Program-made: the position numbers and the translations under genes
NCBI GenBank assembly: GCA_022747635.1
Contig: JAKTNV010000079.1
Location: forward strand, 1,134,501-1,198,500
Source: Hetaerina americana
Lineage: Eukaryota > Arthropoda > Insecta > Odonata > Calopterygidae
Reading direction: 5' to 3'
DNA: 64,000 nt
Notes under the pieces: generated by a model
The model's database searches: none
What the model was told of the DNA's origin: nothing
Seen by the model: only the letters and a program-made list of their open reading frames with translations
Shown: positions 33,755-45,575 of the stretch, one piece after another
Layout of the letters: each line of letters starts with the position of its first letter
Numbering within the stretch: the stretch's first letter is position 1

Positions 33755-35239
33755 CTAAATAAGGCCGTGGGGGTGGATAATATTCCCGCGGAACTTTTAA
33801 AATCCTTAGGAAAATGTGGGAGGAAGAGGCTATATGGGCTGATCCGTAGTATTTATGAGGAAGGAATCTGGCCGGAAGACTTTGTGAGATCCGTTTTAGT
33901 TCCTATTCCGAAAAAGGTAAAGGCTACATCATGTGAGGACTACAGGACGATAAGTTTGATATCCCACGCAGCTAAAATTGTTCTCAGGATCATAAACAAT
34001 AGAATAGAGAGTAGGGCAAATGATTAATTAGGGGATGATCAGTTTGGGTGTAGGAAGGGGAGAGGTACGCGTGATGCCATTGCAGTAATGAGATTATTAA
34101 TCGAGAGGAGTATAGAACACAAACAGGAGATATTTGCCTGTTTTGGAGATTTCGAAAAAGCGTTTGATAGTGTGAACTGGGAAAAACTAATGAGTATTCT
34201 GCAGAAAATAGGAATAGATTGGAGGGAAAGGAGGCTAATCCGCAACCTGTTCATGTCTCAGACTGCTCAGGTACGAGTGGGGAACGGGGAGTCCGGTTGG
34301 GCAGTGTTAGGAGGAGGTGTAAGGCAGGGTTGCCCATTATCACCGTTGCTGTTCAACCTGTATGCAGAGGAAATGATCAAAGAGGCATGGGAAGAACTAG
34401 AGGTCGGAATGAAGGTCGGCGGGGAATTCGTAAAATCAGTTAGGTTTGCTGATGACCAAGCTTTAGTTTGTAGGTCAGCCAAGGGGCTGCAAGCATTGCT
34501 TAGTGATTTGGAAATTCAGTGCGACAGGTATGGGATGAGAATCAATATTGATAAAACAAAGGTTATGCGATTTTCTAGAAAGAAAAAAGCTAAGCTTAAC
34601 ATTAAAATAGGAGGGCAAAAACTAGAGCAAGTAGAACAGTTTACGTATCTCGGTAGTGTTTTGGACCAACACGGTCAAAGTAGTTGGGACGTAAGGAGAA
34701 AAATTGCGCTAGGCAAAGACACAAGGAGGAGGGAATTGATGACGGGGACGTTGAGTAAGGATATTAAGAAAAGACTCGTAAAAACTTTGATATGGAGCGT
34801 AGCTATGTACGGTGCGGAAACGTGGTCATTGAAGCAGGAGGAGAGACGTAGATTGGAGGCTTTTGAAATGTGGGTGTGGAGAAGAATGGAGAAGGTGAAA
34901 TGGACAGAGAGGAAAACAAATGAGGAAGTACTTGGTATGGTGGGCGAGGACAGGGGTTTCTTGGGAGAAATCCTATGGAGGCAGGAAAAGTGAATGGCGG
35001 GTGTATTGACTGGCAGTGGGACGTTGAAGACTGATAGAGGGGGGAATGTTGGGCAAACGAGGTAAGGGAAGGTAGAGGATAGGGATGTTGGACGGGATGA
35101 AGGGAGGAAGAAAGTACTCAGAGCTGAAGAGGGACCTAATGTAGAGTAGGATGCTGTGTTTTGCTAAGGGCCACAAATTATTTAATAAGTAATTACGTCC
35201 ATCCAAAAACCTATCTTAACCGGTAGATTACCTAATAAG

Positions 35240-35243
<4 letters not shown>
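33755..35243 (+). mobile_element. RTE-type LINE family A, copy 2 (best copy)
   Basis: This is 1.5 kb of a 5'-truncated RTE element with the RT almost open, a 3' untranslated region of about 250 bp and the family 3' end (accggtagattacctaataa). It runs into (TA)n at 35244, and (TA)n also abuts the 5' end. It may have inserted into a TA tract, or TA slippage may have grown at both edges. The endonuclease half is absent, so it cannot move by itself. Confidence 0.92.
33756..34993 (+). pseudogene. RTE reverse transcriptase with one in-frame stop
   Basis: The frame runs in from the truncation point: NKAVGVDNIPAELLKSLG, then EGIWPEDFVRSVLVPIPKK and YRTISLISHAAKI (fingers). A single TAA at 34025-34027 precedes LGDDQFGCRKGRGTRDAI. 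Next come FGDFEKAFDSVNWEK (motif A aspartate, about 34145-34185), RQGCPLSPLLFNLYAEE (motif B) and VRFADDQALV (motif C, catalytic pair intact, about 34440-34470). RINIDKTKVM, YLGSVLDQHGQ, YGAETWSLKQEE and EAFEMWVWRRMEK follow, with the natural stop at 34991-34993. One in-frame 6-base deletion relative to copy 1 lies near 34720. There is no real start codon, since this is a 5'-truncated fragment. Apart from the stop and the missing endonuclease, the RT looks functional in its motifs. Confidence 0.92.

Positions 35244-35292
<49 letters not shown>
35244..35292. repeat. (TA)n microsatellite at RTE 3' end
   Basis: About 24 TA units directly after the RTE 3' end. Confidence 0.95.
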
Positions 35293-35293
<1 letters not shown>

Positions 35294-36480
35294 TTAGCAG
35301 CTGTAGTAGTAGCTGACGAGAAGGCATAATAGATAAGGGACAATTTAAACTATTTGAATAGGAAAGTGGAATAATGAGGCCATAATGAGAATGGAAAATT
35401 TAAAATACACTAGAAAAGAGATGGAGAATGAATGAGCGATAAAAATATTGACGTGGATAAATGAATTTTTCAAAGTTATGAACCAAGTTCACATTGGCAA
35501 ATAGTAACAGGATGGTAGAGGAACATGTTGGATAGGATTGACTGGAATGCGTGATTTATATTATAAGTCGTTAATGGCTTTTTAGTCTGAAACCTGAAAA
35601 TTTCCTCAGATAGATAGGCATGTCGAAACAAGTATTCGTATTTGATGCCAATGTGAGATTTTTTGTGACTCACGAAATCGAAATGTTTCTTTTTCACCAT
35701 GCTGTATTGATATATTTCGTAGGCATCATTCATTTTCTCGAACATTAATGAACCCTTCACTGAGAGAAATGACTGAGGTTTTTCGGAAAGAGATAACACG
35801 CATAATTTTAGAATGATAGATCGGGGTAGAAATAACTGGTATTTAATGTGTTGATTTACTTCCATCAAAGCAAATATTTCTCTACGCGAAAGCATGAACT
35901 TCATTCCAGAATTTGGACAAAATCCCATGAAAGTACAGAAAAGGACCAAATTATCTCTCTCGTATGGTGCTCAGTGAGTATTTGTGGCACACATTCGAGT
36001 GCACACTTAAATTCCCATGCTTAATGCAAACAAAAATCCTTCATCAACTCTCCAGCTCCGTTTTTCCTATGAAATGTCGAAGGCTGCGGTTTACGAAAAA
36101 CCTGTCCTTACTGATCAAAAGATTGAAAATAAGCGAGCATTCACGAAAATATTTCATGCGGTCACTATTAATAAACGAACTTCCCCCACAGCGACCGATT
36201 TTTCTCGCAACAGAAGGCATTTTAAGTCCAGTCTACTTTCATGGAACTAATTACGAAAATGATGTAAATAATTCTTATTCTAGTTTTCTAATGTTTAATT
36301 AGTTCAGGATGATACATAAAAATCCTATTCTTTATTTAATTATGGAAAAAAGTCATATGTGGATTCACTACTCTAGGCCTAGGGTTTGAAAACCCTTTTC
36401 TTTACCATAATGAAGGTACAAAATTACTGAAATATGGAGGTAAGATCTGATCATAGGATGATAACTTCTTCTAGTTATCA
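35293..36480. other. Non-coding; one unassigned 157-codon frame
   Basis: A minus-strand frame at 35476-35949 is open for 157 codons and a plus-strand one at 35964-36302 for 112. Neither resembles a known family. In DNA this AT-rich, a frame of such length can occur by chance across 64 kb. Confidence 0.35.
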
Positions 36481-36542
36481 GCTAAAGGACCATTTGGTCT
36501 CAATTTCGCCCAAATAAAGACCACTATATATCTATCTAGTTA
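36481..36542 (+). mobile_element. 3' terminus of the CR1/Jockey-like LINE family
   Basis: The plus strand reads aaaggaccatttggtctcaa, then cgcccaaataaagaccacta and a short tctatc-like tail. This is the same terminal block as the minus-strand LINE end at 3345-3415. Only about 60 bases are recognisable, so this is an extremely 5'-truncated or decayed copy. Confidence 0.65.
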
Positions 36543-39500
36543 TAGTCCATGACTATCATTTAAATAACAATTTTTTTTACTTCAAACATTATCATTACTG
36601 TTACATCTTGCTTCATTACCACATTGTTCCGTGAGGATGAAAGTAAAAGATTCCACTAATCATTAGAAGTACCCGATTTCAAATCAAGGTGATATCTCTG
36701 AACAGACCGAACGACGTAAAAAACTTTAATCGGAATCGCAACTGGTATGTGAAAGAGATTAAGCTTATTGTAAGCTTATTGTCCAGGACTTGTGACTTTC
36801 ACTCGCCCTGCTCCTTAATGACGGTTCAAGGGTTTCTTCTGCGTTAAAACACACGGTGTACGTAAATTTCCTGGAGGTGGAACCGTGTAGCAGGTGAATC
36901 TTCCAGCCTTGTCTCGTAACTCTTCAAATCAATATTGAGTCAAAAAAAATTTTAAATAAACAAATTAGATACCGCAAATACACTTAATGAGTCATTAATA
37001 TGACCCTGCTTTCGTTGTGTCGCAACATTTTCAAATTCTGACCGGGTTAAGGATTAAGTCATATTACTATTAAAATTATTTAGAGGATTTAACTAGGCAG
37101 GCAGCGATAGTTTCAACCCTGGCCCGGAAAGGAGAAAATGGAGGCGTTTCAAAAGCACAGAAACACAGAACGAAATTATTCCAGTGTAGTTACTTCGAAT
37201 GAGTAAAAAAGTTGTACATTTAATTCAGAATCCGGTAAAGGAAAGATGCTAATTTCAGATTTAAAAGAACAATTAACTTACAAACTTTTCAATCTTTAAC
37301 GAACCGTATAGTTTCAGCCTAACTATGTGGAAACTTTCCATACTGGAGAGAACTGATAATTAACAATTGTGATTTTTATTTTATTTATTTAATTTCAACA
37401 TTGGTGTTCAACCGATGGCGCAAGAATCAAGAACAAAGAGACGAAAAAATGTAACGTTATGGCTTCGAGCCAAATCCTTGACTGAGGAAGTCAACAAAGT
37501 ACCTACCCATCAAAATATCCATCTATACGCAGCACCAACAAGCTGTGTCGCTTATAGACGAGTTTTTCAAATTTTATCTCTATGTCAGTTAACCTCGACG
37601 TGAAGAAGGGATGAAAAAGAATAACCAACTGGCTGCAAGGATTCAAATTTAGAAACAAAATCTTCTGTAAAATACGGACTACTCTCACAGTTTTACTGAT
37701 GTTTCACGCCTTCTGTGGAATCTTCCCTCCACCGCCATAACGTAAACAGGAAACACCATCAAGAGAAGATTTAGTGAACAACCCTGCACTGGAAAAAGCT
37801 CACTGCTGATCGAGGAAAAGTTATTTATGTTTTTTTGTTAGTTTTATTAGTGGCATGAAAGTATAAATAGGATCCATGGACATGAAAACAATACTCATCT
37901 ATCTAGCCTTTATTTAACTGTGCGGTTTCTTGAATTCATCACCAAACAAAAAAATAACCCTGTAGGGTAATTGGTCATAATCCAGCGCGTTGTAAGATAC
38001 AATATCAGCTGTAATTAATTTTATTTGAAAACAATATAATTCAAACAACTTGGCGACAACATCACACTGTCAAAAATTTTTGTGGGTCTTATGTGATATT
38101 GCTATATTGAAATCAGGTTGCATTTTACGTACCTGATATTCGTAATTTGTGTCGATTTAAAAATAGAAAAAATCCTCTGTCGGATGCAATGGTAATACTT
38201 GATAAAATGCTACCTTAGAACGAAATCATTCGTAATTGCGCCATTAGTTACGATCTACGCAGAGTTACGCCTGTCATTCTCAAAATTGAATCTTTCTTGA
38301 AAAAATCCGGCTATCGGAATGTGAAATAATCCATGGGTGGTGTGGAATATAGAGATAGCTATACGTTTATCGAATTCAACCTGCAGATGGGAACCTCTAT
38401 CGTGATTCATTATAGCTCAGTGTCCCTCCAGGGAGTCAACCTTGATGAAACCTTCGCATTGAGTAGGTACTGACAACCCCTACTTCCAGGAATGCTGTCT
38501 GCTTAAGATGGGGAAACCGGAAAAGAACCAGAGGTGAGAGACTGCTCACTCTACAATCCCACGGCCGCACTTGCCCTATTAGCTCGCGCCGCTGTGGCGT
38601 CAGGCAGCGAGCGCATCCCGCCGCCTCCCCGCGAGGCCCCCGCCGTTACTACCACTCCACCCGCTAAACGGTTCACATAGCAAGTCCTTTACCCGTATCC
38701 CGTTTTCAATTGAGATCTTCACGGACTAACGACCCTGTTTCCCTATCTGTTCTTCCTTTCTCTCGGGAAGCCTTCGAATGCGCCTCTCATCAAGGGCAGG
38801 GATCGTCAAGGGCGCCGCAGATAACAAACTAATGATCAAATGAGAACTGGTTGCGATCGTGGATACACGTAGAAATTGAACTAGCTAACTAATTTTCCCC
38901 ATTTAACGATCAATTCTTTTGTATCTAGGGGAAGTGGAGATAAGGGTGAATCCTGTTCCCAGCGGGATTATCGATGAATTGAATTTTTTCTTGTGGTGTC
39001 CCTATCCCGCAATGGAAAGATTTTGGCTCGAATTATTGTCCAGAAGAAAAAGAAGTATTAACTGGAAATGTTTTAGACATACATATTTATCAGCAATTAT
39101 ATTAGAGTAATTAAAAATTACCTGTTATAATGGGTCCTTGTTAATCTAAGAAGAATATATCAAGGATACTGGCTAGTGGGCATTTGTCTTTGGTGTCTTG
39201 GAATTGCTTCATGACAATCGCATGTGGTATTTCTTTCATACCCATAAGGAATATGTATAAGTAATGCACAAGGAAGACACTGGTGATCAGTGGCACATTG
39301 TGCAACGTCAGAATGCAAATATTTAATCACAGAAAACCTAAAATGGGCTCATCCAGGGATCAAAACGTTTCGGTACTCGCAATATTTAACGTTTAGATTA
39401 CCGAGGTAAAAAAAATTAAGGGTAAAAAAAACTCACCCGAGGGTTAATTAAAATTTCCTCTGGCACAACCAGCTTCTACAATGCATGGAAGAAGGGGAAG

Positions 39501-39604
39501 AGGCGGGAGGAGGAAGGCGAGCGAAGGGGTGGAGAGGCGAGAGAGGGAATGATTTCATTGGGCTGCTGAAATAGCGGGAGGGGTATTAGGCCAGTGGTAT
39601 ATTA
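36543..39604. other. Non-coding; GC-rich island near 38560-38830
   Basis: Mostly AT-rich. Positions about 38560-38660 are strikingly GC- and CpG-rich (runs such as cgcatcccgccgcctccccg), unlike everything around. No ORF of note spans it. It could be a CpG-rich regulatory segment or the edge of an unrecognised repeat. Confidence 0.4.
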
Positions 39605-39713
39605 TGTAGATGTAGATGATGTATGAATTTAACACGCCGCGTTGCGCTACAAGGCTTCAACTAGATGAGCTGTATGCTAACCTATCAAACCAGCCTTCGG
39701 GTTGATAATTTTG
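39605..39713 (+). mobile_element. SINE family B, 3' fragment (copy 4)
   Basis: Contains tgaatttaacacgccgcgtt and the exact family end ccagccttcgggttgataat. The tRNA head and most of the body are absent. Confidence 0.7.
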
Positions 39714-41552
39714 GGTGGATATACTTTAATTGGATACTAAAAGCTCATTTCTGCAATACTCGAATTTTGTAAACCAGACATAACCTCAACTTCTGTATTT
39801 TACCCTGGATCTTAGCTAATGACTGGTATGAAAATTTATGTTCAAGAACAAAATGGAAATGTTTATGAAGAATGAATTTTTGAAATTGGTGGTTAGTTAT
39901 GATTATATGAGGAAGTCATCTGAATTCAGCTTGAATTGGTTCTTATTCTTCGGAGCTGTCTTGAATAATGAGCGTTAGGGAAGGCGAACGACCGCTTCAG
40001 TGCCATACGACCTAGCGCTAAATGTTGTAATGGCACGGCATGGGTGGAAAATAATTAATATTGGCTTAATCCTTTACTCTAAGATGCATTCCAAGGATGA
40101 AATAGGACACGGTTGGCTTTATAAAAATATATATTCCGCCGGAAAAAGTTAGTACAATAGTCCAATCAAGGCCTTGGAAATGAAGGAGACATTAAAAAAG
40201 ACAGTACTCATATTCACCACGATTAAATTGATGAACAGTCAAACTCTCAATAACTCAAATTTTGTGACTTTTCGCTCCTATTTTGGCTTTTAAGTTGACA
40301 TGATGTGCGTATCTGAATTTTCTGCGTAAAAAATAAACGACTACTGGTTCTCTTAAATCGTATCGCTCGCATTCGTGGTCACTTTCTTGAATGCAGTGGC
40401 CGAAATTTCAACTAGATACACTTCAGGAATTTCGTACCGCGATATCACAACGTGTTGTTTCAGCAACCCTTTTTTCATAAGATACCTTAACATGAAGCTA
40501 TTTCTGGTCTGCGATAAAATTTATCGAGAAAAAAACAGAACGCTTGATATCAATTTAAGGTAGTTCAGCCTTCCACCTTACCGTATGCCTGAAGTGCAGG
40601 AAAGTGCATCTTGTGGAGCCCACCTTTATATAAAGGGGAACATAACGTATTGAATTATTTTTGAGGGAATAAGGTATTTTTTTGTCCGTTTACAGCGCGA
40701 GAGTGGAGTAAATGCAACCGGTTTCTATCTTGTATCAAGACACGTCGTCATTTGCCCGATTTATAGTGTCGTTTATAGAAGATGATTAGGAGGTTTTGCA
40801 TCGAAAGTTGAATTATGATTTAATATTTCTTCAGCTCACTAAACAAAATTGTAATAGCGCTGTTGGCACATTTATGAAACTCACTAATTCCTTTCTAAAC
40901 CTTATTTAATCATTAATTATTTCGCGTTATTTTCGAACATCGCCGAGTTGTTTCCAAACCGAAGATGTAAAGGTCAAGTTTTTTTAGAGTTTCCAGCTAA
41001 ATGTCTTTGAAAGTTTATGAAAGCAAACCGCATTTCTCAATCGTTCCATTGCGGTCCACGAGGATTCCGCAATATATAGAAATGCAAGAGTGAAAATTCC
41101 GATCGCTGGTGCTAAATACTGAACAGTTAGCGAAAATTAAGAGAAAACAGTCGCTTTACCACGCAACTTTAAATCTCTCCGTTGCGTGTTAGGAATTCAG
41201 TAGGGGAACATGTATTTAGTTCTAATGCAAAATTAGGGTGGTTTTCAGTTTAAGTCGGGAGTTATCTTTTAAAGGTTTTTGACTCTAATAGTTGAATTGT
41301 ATTTTCAAGGGTTCGAATTTATGTTACATACCAAACTTCCCAAGCTTAGGCCACGCGGATCCCGAAAATATTGCCGTCAACGGTGTCATTTCAATTTAGT
41401 GCAGACGTAGGTACACATTTGGCATTGGTGATTTTAATGGTCATCGTTTGAATTTATAATTAGCCTTTTTAGATACCGAGTAAATTTCGGTTTTCACTTA
41501 TTTCAAGACGGTTTGGAGTTTGTTATTTAAGTTTTCCTTTCAGTTGCAGTTT
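39714..41552. other. Non-coding, AT-rich
   Basis: Nothing recognised. A TATATAAAGGGG run near 40626 looks TATA-like, but no initiator or gene follows. Confidence 0.4.
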
Positions 41553-41843
41553 CAAGGGAAGGCGACCGACAACTAAGGTCATTTGCGCCATTAGGGATGG
41601 ATGGGAAAGGAAGGGTGGAGAGAAACCCGGCGTCGGCATTAGCCTACTCTTTTCGAAAGGCGCCGAGGAGTCCGCAGTTTAACGTCCCATCCGACGGACT
41701 GCGTACTCACTCAAAGGGCTCTCCACAAAGCACCTCAAGGAGGGATCAAGATACCACTGAAAAATACCTGTCACCTCCAGAATTTGAACCCTGGCCCCCT
41801 CGATGGGAAGCCTGTACGTTAGCCACCGCACCATCCCGATCCC
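41553..41843 (-). mobile_element. tRNA-derived SINE family A, copy 4
   Basis: The minus-strand head at the right end (gatggtgcggtggctaacgt, then a decayed box B) is followed by the full family body down to GTCGGTCGCC at about 41560. Imperfect 13-mers at about 41531-41543 (gttttcctttcag) and 41845-41857 (gttttcatttcat) may be the target duplication. Confidence 0.88.
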
Positions 41844-42129
41844 TGTTTTCATTTCATTTCGATGAGAAAACCTGGCTTTACAACGTCGTCTTCCGAGTGA
41901 TTTTGGCATAAGTGCTGCCGAGTGCGTTAAAAGATCTGGGGAAACGCCTTCAATATCGTCTAATATTAATCGTTTTGACCTAAAATTATTATGGTAATGA
42001 TTACGCTTATGGTGTTATGGTCAAAGAATTGAAAGTTTGACTGTAAACAAAATTTCATCAGCGGTTATTTCAAAAATTAATCAAAAGAAAACTAGATGGA
42101 ATTGAGTAATAATCCTGAATATTTATTAT
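41844..42129. other. Non-coding
   Basis: Nothing recognised. Confidence 0.4.
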
Positions 42130-42780
42130 TATTAAATGGTAGCCTACTGTTTAAGGTAGGTTTTGGATGAGCACAAACTTAGCATTTCTTCAACTCGTCA
42201 AATACAATTTCACCCCACACTACAACGAACCTATCTTCAATTGGGGATGATTTCTACCTCTCTTCATTTTACTTCTTCTTCATCGCTTGCCCAATGTTCT
42301 CCTCTCTCTTACACCAATCAAAGTCCTATCGGCCATATTTTAATCATCCTATCTCCAAATACTTTTCATCCACCTTTCCCGCCTCCTTTGGATTCCTTCC
42401 AAAAATCCTCTTCCCTTCCCCACCATGCATAATACCTCTTCATTTCTTTTCCCTTTCGCCAGCTTTACTTTTTTCATCCTTCTCCATGCCCATATTTCAC
42501 AAGCCTCCAATATACGCTTATCATTTGCTTCAATAATCATGTTTTCACGTTGTACGAAGCCACACTCCATCTCAACGTTGCCATTGATCTTTTCTTAACA
42601 TCTTTACTCAGCGTCTCAATTGTCATCAATTCCGTACTGCTTGTGAAAGTTTCTTTACCTTAAGCAATTCTCCTCACGATATCCATAGAACTTTGACATC
42701 TTTATCAAAAACATTTCCAGGATAGGTACACTACTACTATTCTAATTTGCACACTCCAATTTTAACCTTGAATGTCACTA
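42130..42780 (-). mobile_element. RTE family A, copy 5 (minus), decayed
   Basis: The minus strand starts in the block VEQFTYLGS (decayed, about 42760). It passes the frame KRILEACEIWAWRRMKKVKLA, then KRNEEVLCMVGKGRGFLEG (42570-42349), equivalent to EAFEMWVWRRMEK and NEEVLGMVGE. It reaches the family 3' end (aaacctaccttaaacagtag) near 42140. It is 5'-truncated after the active site and mutated throughout. Confidence 0.82.
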
Positions 42781-43989
42781 AGTGTTAAATATATTTTATA
42801 GAAAGCGTGGAAAAGTCGTAGGGAGTATAAAAACGGTATTAAGAAGCGTCTAAACGGCTGATATCACGTGACCGTGCTTTATTGGCAAATTCCATCACTG
42901 CGCAGGAAAGAGATCGTTTTGTTATTTTATGATGAAATGTATCGTTAACAGCTCGTCGTCAAAGTCAGTAAACAAGGCGTTACGATAGATTGCTTTTCAT
43001 TGAAGTGTCCGCATGGGAAATACTGCGCGCGATATATTTAACATAGTGATATTTTATTGATTTTAAAGCTAAAAGAAAACCTGCCATCAATTATGTAATG
43101 ATCACTTGTGTCTCACATGAAGGGAAATGCGTCATATAGCTGTGAGAAAATATGAGGTTGGATTCCTTGACTCATTAAATATTATGACTGGATCAAAAAA
43201 ATTACATAACTACCCAGCAAGCGAGTTTATCTGTGTGATTGAAGAGTAATATTCTCCGTTCAATGTTGATGGTTGGGACAGTGGTGAAAAAACAAGATAA
43301 ATGGACTCTTGTTATAATAGCTTCGATTTCACTGTTACGTTTTCTCTTCCTACCATGGGTACTCAATGAGTGCTCATTAAACGACATCCTGGGAAAAATT
43401 CGAAGGATATTACCCGTGCGGCCATTTCACGTTACCAAAACAACTCAATTGTTCCTCATTCTCTGTTGGATAAAATGTTATTTTTAGATCACTTATTTCG
43501 GAAAAGTCATATAGTCATGCACTATTTTTGCTCATCAAATTTTAATTGATAAAGGAAACGTGAGTTTTTAAATTACTTTCATTTGGGATCCTTTTACTCA
43601 ATGTATTTCTCGACCTGGCATCCAAATTATTCTTTGAAAATATCAGAATTTCAATTATTTAATTAATTTTCACTAAACGTCTACTCTACCGGGAATTCCT
43701 CTCTCTGAATAGACAATTACGTCTTCGAAAAAATTATGAAGACAATTCCCTGACTGGCAGCTACTTACAACAAAACCTTTGATAATTGCAACAATTTAAG
43801 TATTAATTTTTCCTACCCGTCTATAGCCATACCAAACAAAATTAATGGCATAAGAACCGTGTTTTTAAATACTTCCATCTTCTTCCCTTTTTAGTTTGCT
43901 AACGTATTCCTCTTAGACAAATTCCAAGAGACTGCGGTAGCGGCGCGTGCCGCGACAGTACCTTTGGACCCCAAAATTTCGGAGTGTAG
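42781..43989. other. Non-coding, AT-rich
   Basis: Nothing recognised. Confidence 0.4.
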
Positions 43990-44100
43990 GAGGACGCCTC
44001 GGTAGCTCAACTGACTAAAGCACTCGGCCGGACATCCAGAGATCTTGGTTTGAATCCCGGTCAAGGTGGATGATACACTCTAAAATTGTTGCATTGTATT
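43990..44100 (+). mobile_element. tRNA-derived SINE family C, copy 3 (best preserved)
   Basis: The head gacgcctcggtagctcaact, with gactaaagcactcggc, forms a tRNA-like box A region. Next come ggtttgaatcccggtcaagg (box B) and the tail gatgatacactctaaaattg, then ttgcatt. The copies at 8740-8855 (minus), 9023-9140 (plus) and a stub at 59165-59212 (minus) share it. The head is close to a real tRNA and could be mistaken for one, but the shared tail marks it as a SINE. Confidence 0.78.
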
Positions 44101-45477
44101 CCTCTTAGCCCAAGATCCCTCCACAGCTGTTGATCAAATACTCACCGCCCTCTGCAATACCTTCTCCATTTCTCAGTTTCCCCTTCTCCTACCACAATCG
44201 TACGTAGGAACTAGTCTCACGCTATAGAAGGTGGCTAAGACCACTGAAAAATTCAAAAGTGAGCCGTCCATTTTTAATTTTTTGTCTTTATTCTCTCTTT
44301 TCTGTGAGTTTCACCTATTGGACTCGCAACGTGATTAATGGATCCCCGCTAGCGATAATTTGTTACGCGGAGGAATGTATTTATATATTGACTTATGTGT
44401 ATTTGACTTATGACTGTAAATAAACTTTTCAAGTATAAGCTTCAAAGTGAAGTATTTTAATAGAATACTGATTGTAAAACTTTAGTACAAAATGAAGGAA
44501 ATTAAAATCAAGTGGAAAATTACATGTTGTTGGGGTAGTGAATATGCTTCAATTTTTTCCTCGAATACTTGGTATTAGCTCATTCCGTGATAGCGGAAGT
44601 GACTTTGTTGGGAGGTACAAAACTAAGATTTGATAATTTAAAATCACTGAAGAGTTCAAGACATTTTTGTGCAATTTAAAATTATCATCATCGCACAGAT
44701 TCTTATTCCTTTGAAAGAAACTCAAATGGGACATTTCCTTAATCGTGACTTCATCAACTCATATTCATATAATCCCTATTGATTTTACCCGTGAGGATAT
44801 TACGGAGCTGACCTTGATAACTACATACTTGTGTTCTTGGTTGCCGGCCTAAAGTCGGTGTAAAAGAGAATAGTCCGGAGCGTACGAGTATACGACGCTG
44901 TGACAAACACACAGGTGCGTGTGACGCGTTCGCGTGAAATGTAAAGCGCGTGAATTACCATGACCTCTACTCCCAACCTTGAAAAATTACCTGACGATAG
45001 AAATACAGCGAGCTAATTTTTTAGACTTATATTTCATGATAGCTAAGATAGTATTGTCGGAAATAAGCATACTAAGGGGATAGCACTATGATCAACTAGG
45101 AGTAACCTAAAATCGAAGCACTCTTTGAAATTGTTTCGGAAATTACCAATTATATGTACACGCGCAGATGAGCACAGCTATATTTTACCCCTACACTCAG
45201 TTTATTCTCTTTACAACTCACCCTCTCTTTACCTTTTCCGTGTAAATTAAGGAGGCTAAAATTGAATTTCATTAACGGCAGTGTAAAAGTTGACCAATCG
45301 ATGGAGCTGAGGTCTAAACGATAGAGAAATGATGTTCGAATGAGTCGACGCCATCCTATTCTGCATTTAAAATTGAGAAACCTAAAAAAGTTGGCAGAAG
45401 CAAATTTCACGATACCTGATTGAATTGAAACTTCTGAAGTACAAGTATGATCTAGTAATGCAGAGTTGGCACTCATA
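44101..45477. other. Non-coding; CpG-rich patch 44860-44960
   Basis: No gene recognised. A short CpG-dense patch (ggagcgtacgagtatacgac through gcgtgtgacgcgttcgcgtg) stands out. Its significance is unknown. Confidence 0.4.
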
Positions 45478-45575
45478 TATCCAGAGGACGATGCTCGAGT
45501 CAAGCTTTGAAAAGTCGGCCAATATGGAACCCCCGATCCGGTGGAAGACCCGAGAAAACTTCATTTCTGAATTAC
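45478..45575 (+). mobile_element. Family F fragment, copy 2
   Basis: The plus strand aligns to the minus strand of 8873-9018. It reads aggacgatgctcgagtcaag, gaaaagtcggc, then ccggtggaagacccgagaa and aacttcatttctga. The hammerhead-like core is degraded (CTGATGA has become CAGAGGA). Edges are uncertain. Confidence 0.6.

Noticed and set aside
35476..35949. 157-codon open frame on the minus strand as a possible novel gene
   Set aside because: No recognised motif, AT-rich amino-acid make-up, and a frame of this length is expected about once by chance in AT-rich DNA of this size. Kept only as a note.
43990..44062. A functional tRNA gene
   Set aside because: Box A and box B are present, but the same head with the same 3' tail recurs at 9.02 and 8.8 kb, so it is a tRNA-derived SINE. 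The same reasoning applies to the heads at 19283, 28582, 20583, 23862 and 41843.
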